The position numbers and the translations under genes were made by a program. The notes below the pieces were generated by a model that was given only the letters and a program-made list of their open reading frames with translations, had not been told where the DNA came from and did not search any database. A stretch of DNA of 64,000 nt from Thermoleophilales bacterium (GTDB taxonomy: Bacteria; Actinomycetota; Thermoleophilia; Solirubrobacterales; 70-9): NCBI GenBank assembly GCA_020636955.1, contig JACJWY010000003.1, forward strand, positions 1-64,000. Direction: 5' to 3'. Below are positions 25,413-32,110 of this stretch, in pieces. Each line of letters starts with the position of its first letter. The first letter of the stretch is position 1.

Positions 25413-25497
25413 TACCCGGAGCGGGACTCGAACCCGCACGCCCCCGAAAGGACTGCGGCTTTTAAGGCCGCTGCGTCTACCATTCCGCCATCCGGGC
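25413..25497 (-). tRNA. tRNA-Leu (TAA)
   Basis: 85 nt on the minus strand, starting GCCCGGATGGCGGAATGG, with anticodon loop CTTAAAA (TAA, reads UUA/UUG), a long variable arm (GTCCTTTCGGGGGC) typical of class II tRNAs, and T-arm GCGGGTTCGAGTCCCGC. CCA is not encoded. Confidence 0.95.
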
Positions 25498-25675
25498 CCC
25501 TTTAGCCTAAAACCTGGGGTTCGAAGCCGGGAAACGGGGGTAGAATGGGGAGAGAAGCCCAATCTTTAGAAACTGGAATATTCCCGTTTAGAGACCGCTA
25601 CATTTGGCTGGGTACGGTGTTTTCGTAAGCACAGGAGGAAACCCGGACCGCAAGGTCCCCAGTCGAAGGAGTCCC

Positions 25676-27259
25676 TTGGAAGCATCAGCACTAAATCACG
25701 CGGCACGACGAGGCCTGCTCGCCAGAAGGTCGCCCCTGCTGAAGCTTCAAGGCGACGAAAAGCTGGTCGCCATGGTGCGGGCCGGCAACTCGGGAGCCTT
25801 CGACACGATTGTTGATCGGTACCAGGCCCGTCTGCTCGGCTTCTGCCGCCAGATGATCGGTTCGACCGAGGACGCCGAGGATGTCCTGCAGGAAGTCTTC
25901 GTCAACGCCTACAAGGCGATGATGGCCGACAACCGGGAGATCAACCTGCGGCCCTGGCTGTACCGGATCGCCCGCAACCGTTCTTTGAACCACCTGCGCA
26001 AGCCGCGCGCCGTCGCCCAGGAGTCGATGGACATGGTCCCGATGGTGGACGCGGCCTCGACCGCGGAGAAGGTCCACAACCGCGAGGAGTTCCGTCAGCT
26101 CCTGCAGGACGTGACCAAGCTTCCCGAAACCCAGCGCGCCGCCCTGCTTTTGCGCGAGATCGACGCCCTCTCCTACGAGGAGATCGCCGAAGCGATGGAC
26201 ACAACCGTCCCCTCGGTCAAGTCCCTGCTGGTCCGCGCTCGCATCTCGCTGGCCGAGGCCAGCCAGGCCCGGCAGCTGACCTGTGGCGAAGTCCGGGTCG
26301 AACTTGCCGAGGCCGCTGAAGGCCTGGCCAAGGCGTCCGGGCCGGTCCGCCGCCATGTGCGCGACTGCGAGGAATGTGCCGCATTCCGCAAACAGCTTCG
26401 AAATGACAACAAGGCCCTCGCCGCGATGATGCCGATCGGCGTGCTCGCCGGCCTCAAGGCCACGATCGCCGCCAAGCTCGGCCTCGGTGGATCCTCCGCC
26501 GGTGCCGGTGCCACTGCCGGGGCCGCCGGCAGCTCTGCCGGTGCCGCCGGCGCGGCAGGCGCTGCGGGTGCTGCCGGCACCGGAGCCGCGATCAGCGCCG
26601 GCACGGCCGCCTCGGGTATCGGTGCCGTGACCAGCGCGGTCGGAGCCAAGGCCCTGGCCGGTGTCGTGACCGCCGCGGTGATCACCGCTGGCGCGGTCGA
26701 GGTCAAGGACAAGGTCTCGACCAACCCGGTCGATGCCAGCTCCGCCACCACGACCCGGACCATCGCTGCCAGCGACCCGGCCCAGCCGCCCCATGCCGCG
26801 GTTCCGACCAACCGGAGTGCCGCCCTGCCGGCCGAACCGGAGCTCGACAAGGCTGCCGCCGAAGCTCCCGCCACGGAACCGGTTGAGGCCGTGACTCCGG
26901 ATGCGACCACCGACGAAACTGTCACGCCGCAGGATCCGCCCGCCGAGACGGCGACCATGCCGGCCGAACCGGTGACCCCGGCCAACCCGGCGACTTCGGA
27001 CGGTGGCGACGGCCTTGAAGGCCACACCACCTACCCGCCCGACGAGATCGTCAACGAGAGCCCGGCCACGGTTCCGAGCGAGACCACTACCGACCCGGAG
27101 ACAACCGGCCAGGTGCCCGGTACCGCCCCGTCGACTCCGGTCGCCACCGACCCGGCGATCCCGGTGGTTCCGACCTCACCGACCCCCGGCCCCGCCCCGA
27201 CCTCGCCGAGCGGCACGCAGGGGGCGCCAGCGGACACGGCACCGGTCGCCGGCCAGTAG
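25676..27259 (+). CDS. ECF sigma factor with C-terminal zinc-finger, hydrophobic and Pro/Thr tail
   Basis: 527 residues from TTG 25676, with AAGGAG 3 nt upstream. Sigma2 (about 30-100): FDTIVDRYQARLLGFCRQM, GSTEDAEDVLQEVFVNAYK. Sigma4 (about 140-200): LPETQRAALLLREIDALSYE, IAEAMDTTVPSVKSLLVRAR. Next a ZAS-like zinc finger, LTCGEVRVEL then HVRDCEECAAF (C...H-x3-C-x2-C, about 205-245), the pattern of zinc anti-sigma factors, here in the same chain. Then a Gly/Ala-rich stretch with a possible membrane helix (AKALAGVVTAAVITAGAVEV, about 325-345) and about 180 residues rich in Pro, Thr, Glu. The fusion implies self-inhibition, possibly released at the membrane; that is inference. A bidirectional terminator follows. 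Confidence 0.85.
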   Translation: MEASALNHAARRGLLARRSPLLKLQGDEKLVAMVRAGNSGAFDTIVDRYQARLLGFCRQMIGSTEDAEDVLQEVFVNAYKAMMADNREINLRPWLYRIARNRSLNHLRKPRAVAQESMDMVPMVDAASTAEKVHNREEFRQLLQDVTKLPETQRAALLLREIDALSYEEIAEAMDTTVPSVKSLLVRARISLAEASQARQLTCGEVRVELAEAAEGLAKASGPVRRHVRDCEECAAFRKQLRNDNKALAAMMPIGVLAGLKATIAAKLGLGGSSAGAGATAGAAGSSAGAAGAAGAAGAAGTGAAISAGTAASGIGAVTSAVGAKALAGVVTAAVITAGAVEVKDKVSTNPVDASSATTTRTIAASDPAQPPHAAVPTNRSAALPAEPELDKAAAEAPATEPVEAVTPDATTDETVTPQDPPAETATMPAEPVTPANPATSDGGDGLEGHTTYPPDEIVNESPATVPSETTTDPETTGQVPGTAPSTPVATDPAIPVVPTSPTPGPAPTSPSGTQGAPADTAPVAGQ

Positions 27260-27278
27260 GAAAACCTCGAATCTGAAA

Positions 27279-27309
27279 GACGAACGCCGCCCACCGGGCG
27301 GCGTTCGTC
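27279..27309. terminator. Bidirectional terminator between the ECF sigma gene and UPF0173 gene
   Basis: Perfect 14-bp arms GACGAACGCCGCCC and GGGCGGCGTTCGTC with loop ACC, between convergent genes, followed on the plus side by GTTTCATC. Confidence 0.85.
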
Positions 27310-27322
27310 GTTTCATCCCCGT

Positions 27323-28033
27323 CTACAGCTCGGCGGTTTCGCCCGGGTTGAGGACGATCCCCTCGATCCCCTTCGACTTGAGGTCTTCGGCGAAGGCCCC
27401 GGCATCGGTTTCGATCGGCGGGAAGGTGTCGTAGTGGATCGGGATCACCCGTTTCGCACCGATCAGTTCGGCCGCGTAGGCAGCATCCTCACGGTCCATC
27501 GTGTAGTGGCCGCCGATCGGGAGCAACGCCACGTCCACCCCGTGACGCTTGCCGATCAGCTCCATGTCCCCGAAGAGGCAGGTGTCGCCGGCGTCGTAGA
27601 TCGTGAGCCCGCCCATTTCGATGATCAGCCCCGAGGGAGTACCGATCGGGGTGCCCAGTTCCGCGCTGAAGGGCCGTTCGTCGGAACCGGGCAGGGTGTT
27701 GGTGTGCCAGGCCGGCACCAGCTTGATCGAGAGCCCGTCGAACCTGACGGTGCCGCCGAGGTTGGGGTCCGAGACGTTCTCCACGCCCTGCATCTCCAGC
27801 CAGTTGGCAACCTCGACCATGGCCACGCACTGAGGCTTGTTCCTGCTCGCCACGGCGACCGCGTCGGCGACGTGGTCGGCGTGGCCATGGGTCAGGGCCA
27901 GATGGGTGACGGTGATGTCGTCGGCGGTGGCATCTGCCTTCGGATTGTTCGGAGCGAGGAAGGGGTCGATGATCAGGGAAATGTCCCCCTCGCTCAGCTG
28001 GAAGCACGAATGTCCGTGGTAGCGGATTTCCAT
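27323..28033 (-). CDS. UPF0173 metal-dependent hydrolase (metallo-beta-lactamase fold)
   Basis: 236 residues. MEIRYHGHSCFQLSEG at the start and the HxHxDH motif LTHGHADHVAD (about 49-59) define the YtkL/UPF0173 group of the metallo-beta-lactamase fold. Further metal ligands come from PAWHTN, YDAGDTCLFGDM and IPIHYDTFPP. The fold binds two metals and hydrolyses phosphodiesters or lactones; for UPF0173 the substrate is not settled. It forms a tight pair with the upstream 118-residue gene, with 2 nt between stop and ATG. Confidence 0.9.
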   Translation of the reverse strand: MEIRYHGHSCFQLSEGDISLIIDPFLAPNNPKADATADDITVTHLALTHGHADHVADAVAVASRNKPQCVAMVEVANWLEMQGVENVSDPNLGGTVRFDGLSIKLVPAWHTNTLPGSDERPFSAELGTPIGTPSGLIIEMGGLTIYDAGDTCLFGDMELIGKRHGVDVALLPIGGHYTMDREDAAYAAELIGAKRVIPIHYDTFPPIETDAGAFAEDLKSKGIEGIVLNPGETAEL

Positions 28034-28035
28034 AT

Positions 28036-28392
28036 TCAGGTCTCCTCGTTCTCAGTTTTCGGAGCACCCGTCGTGCCCCCGTTTTCAAGTTCCTGGCGAA
28101 GCGCCCAGCCGACCGCGACCCCGACCATCATTCCCATCTGGGTTTCCTCGGTCAGCAGGGCACGGACCGCTGTCAGGCGCTGATCCTCGTCCGGAATAGT
28201 CGCGGCCTTGAGGGTCTCGGACTCGTGGGACTCGCCGAACCAGCCGCCACTGCCGAGCGCGGAGACCAGAACCGAAGGAAGCCCCGGCGCGACCCGGGAG
28301 ACGATCTCTTCCGCCTCGCGAAAACGTTCGGGGTCGCTCAGCCGCTCGACCGCGGCGGCAAGTTCCTCGTCAGAGATGGTCTCCTCGGACAC
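28036..28392 (-). CDS. Hypothetical acidic helical protein
   Basis: 118 residues from GTG 28392. Helical and acidic (TISDEELAAAVERLSDPERF), then GSGGWFGESHESETLKAATI, and a possible short hydrophobic helix (GMMVGVAVGWALRQEL). No family recognised. It is co-transcribed with the UPF0173 hydrolase directly downstream; the gap is 2 nt, so translation is probably coupled. A role linked to that hydrolase is likely from position only. Confidence 0.7.
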   Translation of the reverse strand: MSEETISDEELAAAVERLSDPERFREAEEIVSRVAPGLPSVLVSALGSGGWFGESHESETLKAATIPDEDQRLTAVRALLTEETQMGMMVGVAVGWALRQELENGGTTGAPKTENEET

Positions 28393-28433
28393 CGCACAAG
28401 CCTAGCCAAACGAAATCGGGAGCCCGGCCGAAG

Positions 28434-29228
28434 TCAGGACCGGCCGAAGCGGGTGGCCGTGTGCCCGGCCAGGACCCCGACCAGCCCGCCGACCAGCCCG
28501 CTCCAGAAGTCAGCGGTCGTAACGACCACCGGGAGCAACAGGATCACCGCTGCGGAAACGATCACTCCGGCGACCTCGAAGCTCTCCCCCGTACTTTTCG
28601 CCTCGGAGCGGGCGATCATGAACCATGCACCGACCGCGCCGAGAGCGATTCCGTTGCCACCCGCGATCACCGTCACTACGTCCCGCTGATCGGCCACGGC
28701 CGAAGCTGCGAGGGTGCCAAGGGCACCGCAGGCGACCAGCAAAAGGAAGGCCGTCAGGGTGCCGAAACGACGCTCGATTCCGGGCCCGAACAGTGCGATC
28801 GCGAGGCCGACCGCAAAGAGGTACCCGACGCTGAGATAGGCGAAGGGAGCGGTGATCAACCGCCACCACTCGTTGTCAAAGGGGACGATCACCCCGCCGA
28901 AATCGGCCAGTTCGTTGCCGATCGCCACCCTGACGATCAGGGCAACGGCGGGGATCAGGATCAGCAAAATGCTCGCCCAGGGCCTCACCCCCGTCGCCAG
29001 GGACCGGGCCGGGCGATCTTCAACCTGGCGGGCGGCCTTCTGCCTGGCCTTTTCCTCCCGCTTCTTCTGTCGTTTCGACTGTTTCGGCTCGAGGCCGCCG
29101 TCACCCCCGAGTTCGAGGTCGGGAGCACGTTTTCGCAGCCTGGCCCCGCAATACGGACACTCGGTTACATAGGGGCTGACTTCGGCCCCGCATGACTTGC
29201 AGACAACGTTGAGCTCGGTCTCACTCAT
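28434..29228 (-). CDS. Rhomboid-fold membrane protein lacking the catalytic residues, with zinc ribbon
   Basis: 264 residues. An N-terminal zinc ribbon (VVCKSCGAEVSPYVTECPYC, two CxxC pairs, residues 9-28), a charged linker (QSKRQKKREEKARQKAARQ), then six or so helices. The rhomboid landmarks are recognisable: NEWWRLITAPFAYLSVGYL, FGPGIERRFGTLTAFLLL, AGGNGIALGAVGAW and DFWSGLVGGLVGVLAG. In active rhomboids these read GxSG and H.GG. Here the nucleophile Ser is Asn and the catalytic His is Gly, so proteolysis is not expected. Pseudo-rhomboids elsewhere bind clients and steer trafficking or degradation. Divergent from the aldolase gene. Confidence 0.75.
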   Translation of the reverse strand: MSETELNVVCKSCGAEVSPYVTECPYCGARLRKRAPDLELGGDGGLEPKQSKRQKKREEKARQKAARQVEDRPARSLATGVRPWASILLILIPAVALIVRVAIGNELADFGGVIVPFDNEWWRLITAPFAYLSVGYLFAVGLAIALFGPGIERRFGTLTAFLLLVACGALGTLAASAVADQRDVVTVIAGGNGIALGAVGAWFMIARSEAKSTGESFEVAGVIVSAAVILLLPVVVTTADFWSGLVGGLVGVLAGHTATRFGRS

Positions 29229-29342
29229 CGCTTACCCGAGAATAGAACTTCCGGCTGCAACTCTGTCCGCCTGATCGACTCCCGCGCTGACATACTGCCC
29301 GTAGAGTTCTTTTCCAACACCCCCAGGAGGACCGAGAAGCAG

Positions 29343-30263
29343 ATGGAAGCCAACACCCTGACCGAACAGAAGTCACTGCTCGCGACGCTGCCCCCGGGCA
29401 AGCGCGCCCGGCTTCACCGCCTGCTCTTCGAGTTCGGCCCGGGTAACGGAACCATGATGTTGCTGCCGATCGACCAGGGCATCGAGCACGGCCCTCGCGA
29501 CTTCTTCCCCAATCCGGCCTCCAAGGATCCGGAATACCAGTTCAAGCTGGCCGCCGAGGCCGGTTATTCGGCGCTGGCCTGCCAGATCGGCATGGCCGAG
29601 AAGTACTACCCCGATTACGCCGGCGAGGTGCCGCTGATCCTCAAGGTCAACGGCAAGACCGACATACCCTCCTCGGCCAAGGCTCTCTCGACCTGCAATG
29701 CAACCGTGGAAGACGGTGTGCGGCTCGGGGCCGACGCGATCGGCTACACCCTTTATGTCGGCTCACCCCGGCAGGACGAGGACCTCGCCCAGCTTCGGCA
29801 GGTGCGCCAGGACTGTGACCGTTTCGGCATGCCGCTGGTCGTCTGGTCATACCCTCGCGGCGAGGCGATTGACGCCAAGGGTGGCGCCACCTCCTTCTAC
29901 GCGATCGATTACGCGGCCCGGATGGCGATGGAGATGGGCGCCGACGTGGTCAAGCTGAACTACCCGAAGATCGACCCCGCCAAGGACAAGGACGCCCAGC
30001 CTCCGTACAACGAGATGGACGTGACTGCCGAAGAGGCGATGCGTCATTGCGTCGAGTCTGCCGGCCGCTCCCTGGTCGTGCTTTCCGGCGGCTCGAAGAC
30101 CGACGACGAGACCGTGATCGGTCACACCAAGTCGGTGATGGACGCCGGCGGATCCGGTGTGATCTTCGGCCGCAACGTCTGGCAGCGAGAGTGGAACGAG
30201 GCGCTCGAGATCATCGCCCAGATCAAGGAAACCCTGCTCGCCAACGTGAAGCGCACCCCTTAG
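29343..30263 (+). CDS. fbaB: Class I fructose-bisphosphate aldolase, DhnA/FbaB type
   Basis: 306 residues with AGGAGGACCGAGAAGC before the ATG. It matches DhnA-type class I aldolases: LPIDQGIEHGPRDFFPNPAS, the substrate phosphate and base region (LVVWSYPRGEAIDAKGG), the Schiff-base lysine in DVVKLNYPK (about residue 209) and GGSKTDDETV. It splits fructose-1,6-bisphosphate to DHAP and glyceraldehyde-3-phosphate without metal, and works in glycolysis and gluconeogenesis in the cytoplasm. Single gene, divergent from the rhomboid-like gene. Confidence 0.9.
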   Translation: MEANTLTEQKSLLATLPPGKRARLHRLLFEFGPGNGTMMLLPIDQGIEHGPRDFFPNPASKDPEYQFKLAAEAGYSALACQIGMAEKYYPDYAGEVPLILKVNGKTDIPSSAKALSTCNATVEDGVRLGADAIGYTLYVGSPRQDEDLAQLRQVRQDCDRFGMPLVVWSYPRGEAIDAKGGATSFYAIDYAARMAMEMGADVVKLNYPKIDPAKDKDAQPPYNEMDVTAEEAMRHCVESAGRSLVVLSGGSKTDDETVIGHTKSVMDAGGSGVIFGRNVWQREWNEALEIIAQIKETLLANVKRTP

Positions 30264-30324
30264 CGACAAGGATCCCCGCGGCGATTCTGGCGAATCGCAG
30301 CGGTGATTCCGGCGTCTGTGACTT

Positions 30325-30342
30325 GCTCACAGAAATGTGAGC
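30325..30342. promoter_or_regulatory. Inverted repeat just upstream of the 79-residue protein promoter
   Basis: Perfect 6-bp arms GCTCAC and GTGAGC, 6 nt apart, 6 nt before a possible -35. It could be an operator, or a weak terminator for the aldolase gene (no T-run follows, so operator is favoured). Confidence 0.4.
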
Positions 30343-30348
30343 GAAAGC

Positions 30349-30376
30349 TTGAGATTGACCGATAATTTGCTACGGT
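30349..30376 (+). promoter_or_regulatory. Sigma-70-like promoter for the 79-residue membrane protein
   Basis: TTGAGA (30349-30354), a 16-bp spacer, TACGGT (30371-30376), about 50 nt before the ATG at 30427. The -10 matches that of the promoter at 12506. Confidence 0.5.
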
Positions 30377-30426
30377 GATCAGACGGCCTGTTCCTGAAAG
30401 TTTCCTATCAGCGGGGCCGCGTAATT

Positions 30427-30666
30427 ATGAGAATGCGTCAAAGCGCAAATCAGTTCGAAGCCGCTTTCGAACAGCAGAAGATTCTCGAGCAGCGTCGGCG
30501 GGAGCAACTCCGCAACCGGGCTGTGAACCGTTCGCGTGCCCGCCGGGTGACGCGTTCCCAGCAGCAGGGCAAGGTCCGGTTCAGCGTCCTCGCCGTTTGC
30601 CTCATCGTGACCGTGGTCGTCGTGACGATCACGATGTTCGAGGCGCTGCTCTTTTTCATGTCCTAG
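30427..30666 (+). CDS. Small single-helix membrane protein
   Basis: 79 residues. A basic, Gln/Arg-rich helix (EQQKILEQRRREQLRNRAVN, RSRARRVTRSQQQGK, about 14-50) followed by one membrane helix (FSVLAVCLIVTVVVVTITMF, about 52-72). The cytoplasmic part is likely a coiled coil that could bind nucleic acid or acidic partners. ATG 30427 or 30433 are both possible; no ribosome site is obvious. Between the aldolase and csrA genes; function unknown. Confidence 0.6.
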   Translation: MRMRQSANQFEAAFEQQKILEQRRREQLRNRAVNRSRARRVTRSQQQGKVRFSVLAVCLIVTVVVVTITMFEALLFFMS

Positions 30667-30721
30667 GCGGCCGGGCGCCGGGGTCCGAGGGCTCCCCAAA
30701 GCCCCCGGGGTATCTCCGTAC

Positions 30722-30904
30722 TCAGGCGCTTTCGGTCTCTACCTGAACTCCGCGTTCGTCGATCACTTCCTTGCGGAAGACGTCGACTTCACGCGGGGCG
30801 GTGATGCCCAGACGCACCTTGTCACCGGAAACGCCGAGAACCATGATCTCCACGTTCTCTCCGATGATGATGCTTTGTTCCTTTTTCCTGGTGAGTACCA
30901 GCAT
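30722..30904 (-). CDS. csrA: CsrA, post-transcriptional regulator
   Basis: 60 residues from ATG 30904 (MLVLTRKKEQSIIIGENVEI), with IMVLGVSGDKVRLGITAPRE, the conserved RNA-binding strands and the VDVFRKEV segment, so it is full length. CsrA dimers bind GGA motifs in leaders to block or alter translation, and in many bacteria regulate flagellin, carbon and biofilm genes. The leader has CGGAG and ATGGAG within 20 nt of the start, consistent with autoregulation. csrA is rare in actinobacteria outside flagellated deep branches, and no flagellar genes appear here. A 9-bp inverted repeat separates it from the divergent gene. Confidence 0.95.
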   Translation of the reverse strand: MLVLTRKKEQSIIIGENVEIMVLGVSGDKVRLGITAPREVDVFRKEVIDERGVQVETESA

Positions 30905-30934
30905 GTGACTCCATTCGACTCCGAGTGGTCGGTT

Positions 30935-30956
30935 CAATACCTAATAATAGGTATTG
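30935..30956. promoter_or_regulatory. Inverted repeat between csrA and the divergent HTH/Arg-rich gene
   Basis: Perfect 9-bp arms CAATACCTA and TAGGTATTG with spacer ATAA. The stretch TATTAT on the minus strand (30948-30943) could be the csrA -10, which would put the repeat over the promoter, an operator arrangement. Confidence 0.6.
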
Positions 30957-31037
30957 CACCCGACGGGCGTTACACCTGCCATCCCAATACCCCGGAGAGC
31001 GGGATCCGAAGCGGTTTCAATAGACTCGAAAGCCGCT

Positions 31038-31655
31038 ATGGCTCGTCGATCACTACGCCCCCAACTCAACCAGATTCGCGCCTGGGTTCGCCAGGGACGC
31101 ACCGATGCCTGGATCGCCCACCAGCTCGAAGTCAGCGCCTCCGAACTCCGCGAATTCCGCCGCCAGCATGACCTCGCACCGGACGAAGATCCCGAAGGTG
31201 CGGCCGAAGTCGATCTCCGCGACGAAATAGAAGCCGAGATCGAGGCAGCGGCTGCCGAAGAGGAAGCGGCCCGCCAGAAGGCCGAAGAGGAAGCCGCCGC
31301 CGAAGCCGCCGAACGCGAAGCGCGAGGCGAAACCGAAGACCAGGACGAAGGCGAAAGCGACGCTGACGCCGATGGCGATGGCGACGACACCGAAACAGAC
31401 GGCTCGGAAGCCGAGGGTCGGCCTCGCCGGCGCCGGCGAGGCCGCCGGGGTCGCCGGGGCCGCGGTTCGAGCAACCGGCTGGAAGGCACCTTCGATCACG
31501 GAGACGAAGGCTTCGGCCTCTGGCTCGATCCGGCGATCCAGGACGTCCAGGCATACAGCGAGAACTGGGCCGGCAAGCGGGACGTAACCGTCACCGTCGA
31601 GGCGGACCAGATCGTGATTCGCCGCGCCGGTGAACCAACCGGCGACGAGTCCTAG
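31038..31655 (+). CDS. Protein with HTH-like start, Ala/Glu coil and Arg-rich stretch
   Basis: 205 residues from ATG 31038; the longer start at 30954 would overlap the inverted repeat. Residues 1-45 are HTH-like and basic (LNQIRAWVRQGRTDAWIAHQ, ASELREFRRQH). Then about 60 residues of acidic Ala/Glu coil (DEIEAEIEAAAAEEEAARQK), an Asp/Glu run (DEGESDADADGDGDD), and an Arg/Gly stretch (RPRRRRRGRRGRRGRG). A small C-terminal domain follows (FDHGDEGFGLWLDPAIQDVQ, DVTVTVEADQIVIRRAG). Binding of DNA or RNA is likely. Divergent from csrA, so perhaps part of the same post-transcriptional circuit. The C-terminus overlaps the next gene's stop by 4 bp. Confidence 0.75.
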   Translation: MARRSLRPQLNQIRAWVRQGRTDAWIAHQLEVSASELREFRRQHDLAPDEDPEGAAEVDLRDEIEAEIEAAAAEEEAARQKAEEEAAAEAAEREARGETEDQDEGESDADADGDGDDTETDGSEAEGRPRRRRRGRRGRRGRGSSNRLEGTFDHGDEGFGLWLDPAIQDVQAYSENWAGKRDVTVTVEADQIVIRRAGEPTGDES

Positions 31656-32110
31656 AGCTCGTCCAGCTCCAGGTCCACGACTCTTCCGCCGGCGAAATCG
31701 CCGGCGGACTGAAGGTGAAGCCAGAAAGCCGCATCAATCAATTCCTGGACGTCCGACTGGCCCGGATCAACGCCCGGCAGCAGCAGGGCCCAGTCCGTTC
31801 CGCCGCCGTAAAGATCAGCCAGGTCCGCGGCCGTGAAGGTTGCGCCGAGCCGGCGGCGAAGCTCCTCGCGGACCGGCACGGTCACATCGTCACCCCGCAA
31901 TTGCCCCGAGCGCTCGAGCTCACGCAGCCGGTCGATGCCGGCCTCCCAATTGAAAAGTGCATTCTCGAGGGGATAGGCCACGCCGGGATAATGCCAGTCC
32001 CGGTGACTCGACAGCCCGGCCTCGGTTGGACTCGATCCCGGGCGAGGCCCGAAACTCAGTCTTTGGCGAGACCCGGAACGTAGTTCTGGCCAGGAGCAAG
32101 GCGGCCACAA
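31652..32110 (-). CDS. Hypothetical protein after the GT-C gene
   Basis: 152 residues from the longest start (ATG 32110), which would overlap the GT-C gene by 55 bp. A shorter start (for example GTG in GVAYPLENALFNW, near 31980) is possible. The conserved-looking core is WHYPGVAYPLENALFNWEAG, REELRRRLGATFTAADLADL, YGGGTDWALLLPGVDPGQ and AAFWLHLQSAGDF. Helical, mostly acidic, no membrane span. No family assigned. It is downstream of the mfd-eno run and could be its last member. Confidence 0.55.
   Translation of the reverse strand: MWPPCSWPELRSGSRQRLSFGPRPGSSPTEAGLSSHRDWHYPGVAYPLENALFNWEAGIDRLRELERSGQLRGDDVTVPVREELRRRLGATFTAADLADLYGGGTDWALLLPGVDPGQSDVQELIDAAFWLHLQSAGDFAGGRVVDLELDEL

Noticed and set aside
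30954..31037. Longer start of the HTH/Arg-rich protein at 30954
   Set aside because: It would begin inside the palindrome and lacks a ribosome site; the ATG at 31038 gives a natural N-terminus.
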